Source: Carex sylvatica (taxonomy: Eukaryota; Streptophyta; Magnoliopsida; Poales; Cyperaceae). From it: a DNA stretch of 22,223 nt. Of this stretch, positions 18,015 through 22,223 are shown one piece after another. The stretch lies in assembly GCA_964058845.1 (NCBI GenBank), contig CAXKVR010000817.1, forward strand, positions 1 through 22,223, given 5' to 3'. The first letter of the stretch is position 1. The number at the start of each line of letters is the position of its first letter. Under the pieces are notes generated by a model, which saw only the letters and a program-made list of their open reading frames with translations, had not been told where the DNA came from and ran no database searches. Both the position numbers and the translations under genes were made by a program.

Positions 18015-20662
18015 ATGGCATTACCTAACATAACAAAATCAATCGCAGTCCGGGTCCAACCAGCCTCGGCCACCCCCACCGTGACCCTACCTCTCTCATC
18101 CATTGACCGTAAAGTCCCACGTTGCGTGTACACTGATTCAGTTTCAGTTTTTACGCATGGTGAACAAGCAGCTGCACACATAAGGGATGCATTGGGGAAG
18201 GCACTCAAGCACTACTACCCTGTCGCAGGAAAACTCACCGAGGTCAAGCCGGTAATAGTATTTCAGATTTGCTAGAATAGCCATTATGTTAATAAATTTT
18301 GTGTACTATATATAAATATGTTTCTCACGACATGTGGATTAAACTTTTTCATAACATTGAACCATGGTTCCGAGAATTGGCTGATTCCGAGTGACTCGGC
18401 CGAATCAGACCGGACCGGACTTTGTCAGGTCCAATCTGAGTTACCCTGACACACGCATTTGCCATGAAAATCAGTAAATTGTGGCGATTTAACCGAGTTT
18501 TTGTTCGAATCTGACTGGTTCTTATAATTTGAGACGATTCTTTTCTAGCTCGGACAATTCTGCATATTAATTTTCATGGTAAGTGAATGAAATTTTTGAG
18601 AAGAAAGGTAGGTGCGACTCAAAAAGGAATTCGTATCCTCTGATACAGAATAAATCCGGACTGTTCAATCCGTGTTGGCACAGATATTAAAGGGGATCCG
18701 TGCATTCTACCTTAGACCGTATTGGTTCGGATTTTGTTGGAACGACTGAGATGCATTAATTCAAATTCTGAGTTAATGCGCAGGATCGATACAGATTCCT
18801 AGTAAAGAAGGAGAAGAAGCCTCAAGACATTATAAATATTAATAAATAAACATGGTATATACTGTATTGTTTTGAAATATGGATTGATTTGTAGCGGACC
18901 ATTCCACCTAAATTTATTTTGTTCTATTAATTTTTCCATATTGAGATATTGGGAAATCTATATCGCCTGTAGAATCATTAATTTTACCCTTCGCTGTTTC
19001 CAATGACAAAATTTTGAAATAAGTTCTATCGTCAGATGAAATGAATTTAGACCATCGAATGATTGTTTAACTCGTCTGATTACTACTGATTCATTAGATT
19101 CCAATTCCATGGTCAACCGACCAATTCCGCTTTATCTTCCGATTTTCAGAATCATGCATGGAACCTTGTATATATATTAATAATGTTTAATTCTGCTGAA
19201 ATACAAAATTAATGTCCTAGTTATTATGAAGTAACTATAAGAAAACCACTTAACTTATGACCGAATAAATCCTAATTATAAATATCACTCTTATATTTCT
19301 CAGTCCACTTAATCTGCTTCTAGAAATTTACTCCTAGCTACTGTTGGTAAATAATTAAGAGAGGATATATAAATAGGAAGAACAATATGTTAGCTGTAAG
19401 TTTATAACCTGTGTGCATTCTATGTAATTAGCTGTAACCTATGTGCATTCTATGTAATTAGCTGTAACCTAGGTGCATTCTATGTAATTAGCTATAACCT
19501 ATCTGCATTTTATGTTAGCTATAAGTTTATAGACTGAGTAATTCGACAGGGTGAGCTTGAGGTGGAATGCACCGGCGAGGGTATCTGGTTTTTCGAAGCG
19601 AAGGCTAATTGTAGCCTTGAAGAAGTAAATTATCTCGAAAGGCCATTGATGGTACCAAAGGAGCAACTCCTGCCCCAAGCCCCGCCAGAAGCCAAACTTC
19701 AATATGAAATTGAAATCGTTATGGTTCAGGTGATTTTATAAAAAAAATTCTTCTTTTTTCCCCATTTTTTTGGCTTGTACTAATGGATAGGAACTATTAA
19801 ATTTTAGGTCACTGAATTCACCTGTGGTGGATTCGCAGTTGGTGTTTGCTCAAGCCACGTGGTATTTGACGGCCTAGGACTCGCACAATTCTTGAAGGCA
19901 GTCGGTGAGATGGCATGTGGCCTTCCTGAGCCGACTGTTAAGCCAGTGTGGTCCAGGGAAAACATACCAAACCCCCTACCCAAGGTACCACACGCCGGCC
20001 CCCCTCCATCTTTCACACTCATCAATTTTGCAACCTTAGAGTATGACATCTCCGTTAACAGCATCAATCGAATCAAGGACCTTTATATGGCCGAGACAGG
20101 CAAGAGGAGCTCCACCTTTGAGGTTGTGACAGCCATGATCGTAAAATGTCGTGCACGTGCTATTGATTTGACGCCTGAAGCTGAGTTTCGGATAGGATTT
20201 TCCGCTAGCATACGACATTTGCTACACGGTGTGTTACCCTCTGTGGATGGGTATTATGGTAATTGCATGTACATGACAGCCCATGCAATGTCTACTGACG
20301 AGATCAACAAGGCTTCTCTTGTAGAGGTCATTAGTCTAATAAAAGATGAAAAGGAGACACTTTCGACTAAGTTTGCAGATTGGATGAATGGGCGCACCAA
20401 CTTTTACCACCACATAAAAGATTGGATGTGCGACTATGGAACAATGATTGTGTCAGACTGGAGCAAGATTGGGCTCAATGAGGTCGATTACGGGTGGGGC
20501 CCACCAAGTCATGTTATTCCGTTGAAGGGTGCTATCGGCATCTTTGGTTCAGCATACTATGTGAAGCCGCCTTTGCATAAAAATGGAATTAGGCTGATTT
20601 TGCGGTGTGTCAAGGAGGAACACTCGGCTGTGTTCTGTGACGAGTTGGCAAAGTTTGCCTAA
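18015..20662 (+). CDS. BAHD acyltransferase, three exons
   Basis: BAHD enzymes move an acyl group from acyl-CoA to an alcohol or amine, normally in the cytosol. Exons 18015-18251, 19550-19729 and 19808-20662 join in phase with GT..AG borders and give 423 aa, the usual size. The N-terminal half holds LPLSSIDR and a [13 protein letters not shown] segment continuing across the splice into [17 protein letters not shown]. Catalytic HxxxD is HVVFD (H156, D160). The C-terminal structural motif is DYGWG (D366), a conservative change from DFGWG. An earlier in-frame ATG at 17991 would add eight residues (MDREKKKD); 18015 is preferred for its better context and a family-like MALPNITKS start. No lesion is seen. 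It resembles taxane-type or acyltransferase-4-like BAHDs, but the substrate cannot be read from sequence. Intron 1 (1.3 kb) has gathered repeats. Confidence 0.88.
18252..19405 (+). other. BAHD intron 1, mostly repeat-derived
   Basis: Apart from the MITE at 18625-18800, the intron holds a segment at about 18356-18560 rich in GATTCCGAG and CCGGACCGGAC words. A loosely inverted counterpart at about 19080-19165 carries TTCAGAATCATGCATGGAACC. These may be the ends of an older element around the MITE. TATATAAATAGGAAG at about 19365 resembles an LTR promoter, but no LTR pair was found. Confidence 0.4.
18625..18800. mobile_element. Small MITE in BAHD intron 1
   Basis: The left end AGGAATTCGTATCC (18625-18638) is mirrored by CGATACAGATTCCT (18787-18800), giving imperfect 14-bp inverted termini. 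Inside, ATGCATTAATTCAAA and TGAGTTAATGC match the internal palindrome of the element at 14536-14904, so both belong to one family. Confidence 0.65.
19406..19532 (+). repeat. 30-bp tandem repeat at the 3' end of BAHD intron 1
   Basis: AACCTNNGTGCATTCTATG recurs at 19406, 19436, 19466 and 19496 (exact 30-bp period, last unit diverged). The array is bracketed by direct copies of GTTAGCTRTAAGTTTATA (19389 and 19514). It ends 17 bp before the intron 1 acceptor, where the branch point and pyrimidine tract should lie. Confidence 0.93.
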
Positions 20663-21142
20663 GTCTGCAGTTCATGTTGAATTTATATGTATGCAATAGA
20701 GTGGGCATTTTTCTCTCATAAACTATACTTAATTCTATAGTCATTTAAAGTTTCTTTGTTATTACAAACCGTTCTGGCTAAAAGGATTTAATTTAATTAT
20801 TAAGTGTGTATTTTGTGCCGTTGTGGGTGTCATCAGTTGGAGAATATAAAGACTGGCTAGTGTATCTTTTTATCAGATAAAGAAATTTATGTGATCTATA
20901 TAAAATCTGGGAAACAATGTTTAGAATCTTGGCGTATTCCTCTGATCTATTGGGAGCACATGCTGTGGAATCAAAACAGTTAATTAATTTATCAAGTCAG
21001 AACTGCCTTTAAAATAGTGGAATCAAACAATAGTGATGTTAAACAAGACTCAAACCATACAACAGTGACAAAATAATGAAGTCAAACAATAGTGAAATCA
21101 AACAACAGTGGTAAACTGGTAATAGCAATACACATTTTTTTG
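20663..21142. other. Convergent BAHD-UGT intergenic spacer
   Basis: Both flanking genes end here. 20985-21115 contains several TCAAACAAYAGTGA-like phrases (near 21025, 21083 and 21100) and shorter relatives, a degenerate short repeat. No gene was seen. Confidence 0.6.
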
Positions 21143-22223
21143 CTAGTATCTTGCTTCTGGCTCTGTAAAATGGTGAATAAATTCAGTGAAATTTATATAT
21201 GATGAACCTCCTTCCTCCATTGCCTTGTTTGCTTTCACAGATAAATCGTTAATCCTCCGTCTTCTTTCATCTGCTTCAATTCCATCCATCAGAGCAGACA
21301 CCGCCTTCCTGACATCATTGCTCGTCACCATGACATCATTCTCATAAATACTATTCGGCACTTTTACACCGAGACTAACTCCAATTTTGAGAACATTCAC
21401 AAGCAAATGCTCACACAAAAAATGGTCTCCAAATCGCGGCCATGTGATCATCGGTACTCCCATAGAAATCGCCTCCAGAATCGAGTTCCATCCACTATGA
21501 TTTATAAAGCCACCAATCGCCGGGTGTGACAAAATGACCATCTGAGGAGCCCATCCGACAATAATAAGACCTCTATCCTTTGTTCTCTCTGCAAACCCTT
21601 CACATAGCCATTTTTCAATCTCAGGATTCATTTGTCTTCTTAATCACCCATATAAACGGTTGGTTTGACGCCTCTAAGCCGCTCCCAAATTCCATAAGTT
21701 GCTGAGGGTTTGTATATGGAATACTACCAAATGTGATCAACAAAACCGAGGCGGTATCCCTGCCATTGAGCCAGGTTAGCACTCTCTGTGAATGATCAAT
21801 TGCCTCTTTATCTCCCCGACCTACTTTCATTCCAAAATCCTTGTTGTAAAGGCAAAGTGGCCCAATTGTCCAAACCTTTTTCCCTATCACCTTCTCATAA
21901 TATTCAACAAGCAATTGCTCCAACTCAAGGAAGGTATGCATTACCACACCATCGGCTGTTGAAAGTTCTTCGAGACACTTCTTATTAATATCCTTAAGCT
22001 CTGGGATATTAAGGAATTCTGGTGTCTGAGCTTTGGTGACTTCTAATTTAATAGGAAAATCCGGCACGGTGACATATTCATTCTCATCGGTGACACCATC
22101 ATACACCTTGTGATGCACAATATTATAAACTGTACATGCATAAATGCAACTTGATGGTTGAAATATTACCCTAGGTATGCTGAACTTTCGTGCAACAGGA
22201 CCCGTCCATGCATTGAAAATATC
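21143..22223 (-). pseudogene. UGT73-like UDP-glycosyltransferase, partial, one frameshift
   Basis: Family-1 UGTs transfer sugar from a UDP-sugar to small molecules in the cytosol. The frame is open from the window edge at 22223 (DIFNAWTGPVARKF, then VPDFPIKLEVTKAQTPEF and VWTIGPLCLYNKD) to PFIWVIKKTNES near 21629, where it hits TGA. The next frame resumes at once with PEIEKWLCEGFAER, so one base was gained or two lost at about 21620-21632. The C-terminal PSPG box (21553-21422) is complete: WAPQMVILSHPAIGGF, HSGWNS, then FGDH. Its 44th residue is His where Gln is usual. The C-terminus ends EPEARY. Phrases such as PFIWVIK and EIEKWL point to the UGT73 group. Roughly the first 110-130 residues lie outside. 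It is a pseudogene unless the shift is a sequencing error. Confidence 0.82.

Noticed and set aside
19859..19861. GTG as the start of the BAHD C-terminal frame
   Set aside because: It is an internal Val of the HVVFD motif; the frame runs back to the exon 3 acceptor at 19807 and joins exon 2 in phase.

Overview
This is nuclear DNA from a flowering plant, most likely a eudicot. Genes are split by GT..AG introns, intergenic DNA is strongly AT-rich and packed with small inverted-repeat elements, and the recognisable proteins are plant families: a fused HisH-HisF histidine enzyme with a plastid-type leader, a DNA polymerase delta small subunit, a BAHD acyltransferase and a UGT73-like glycosyltransferase. 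I cannot name the species.

Layout. 150-4311 (+): a 3'-truncated copy of HISN4 (imidazole glycerol phosphate synthase). Nine exons keep frame, but there are two in-frame TGA codons and the key catalytic positions of the glutaminase half, plus the first catalytic Asp of the cyclase half, are replaced. An antisense, decayed LINE 3' end with a 32-base C run lies in its second intron. 4312-12662: about 8 kb of AT-rich DNA with a TCACGT-rich element (4440-4820), a dispersed duplicated segment (6762-6943 and 10052-10221), a three-armed MITE locus with a long hairpin (8431-9096), a degenerate minisatellite of about 31 bp (10226-10742), and directly against it a stray copy of part of exon 1 of the POLD4 gene. 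Two possible small minus-strand exons lie at 11688-11520.

12663-13141 (-): an intact two-exon POLD4-like gene, 131 codons. 13142-17990: noncoding DNA with a MITE (14536-14904), a 1.5-kb element with inverted termini of about 260 bp (15858-17375) between diverged direct repeats, and a 46-bp tandem repeat (17657-17781) just upstream of the next gene.

18015-20662 (+): an apparently intact three-exon BAHD acyltransferase (423 aa) with HxxxD and a DYGWG variant of DFGWG; intron 1 carries a MITE and a 30-bp tandem repeat. 21143-22223 (-): the C-terminal part of a UGT73-like glycosyltransferase, interrupted by one frameshift and running off the window. It is convergent with the BAHD gene, 480 bp away. 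A BAHD next to a UGT is what a specialised-metabolite locus can look like, but two genes, one broken, do not prove a cluster. I see no clearly new biological system. The most informative parts are the catalytically dead HISN4 relic, the POLD4 exon duplicate beside a minisatellite, and the large foldback elements.
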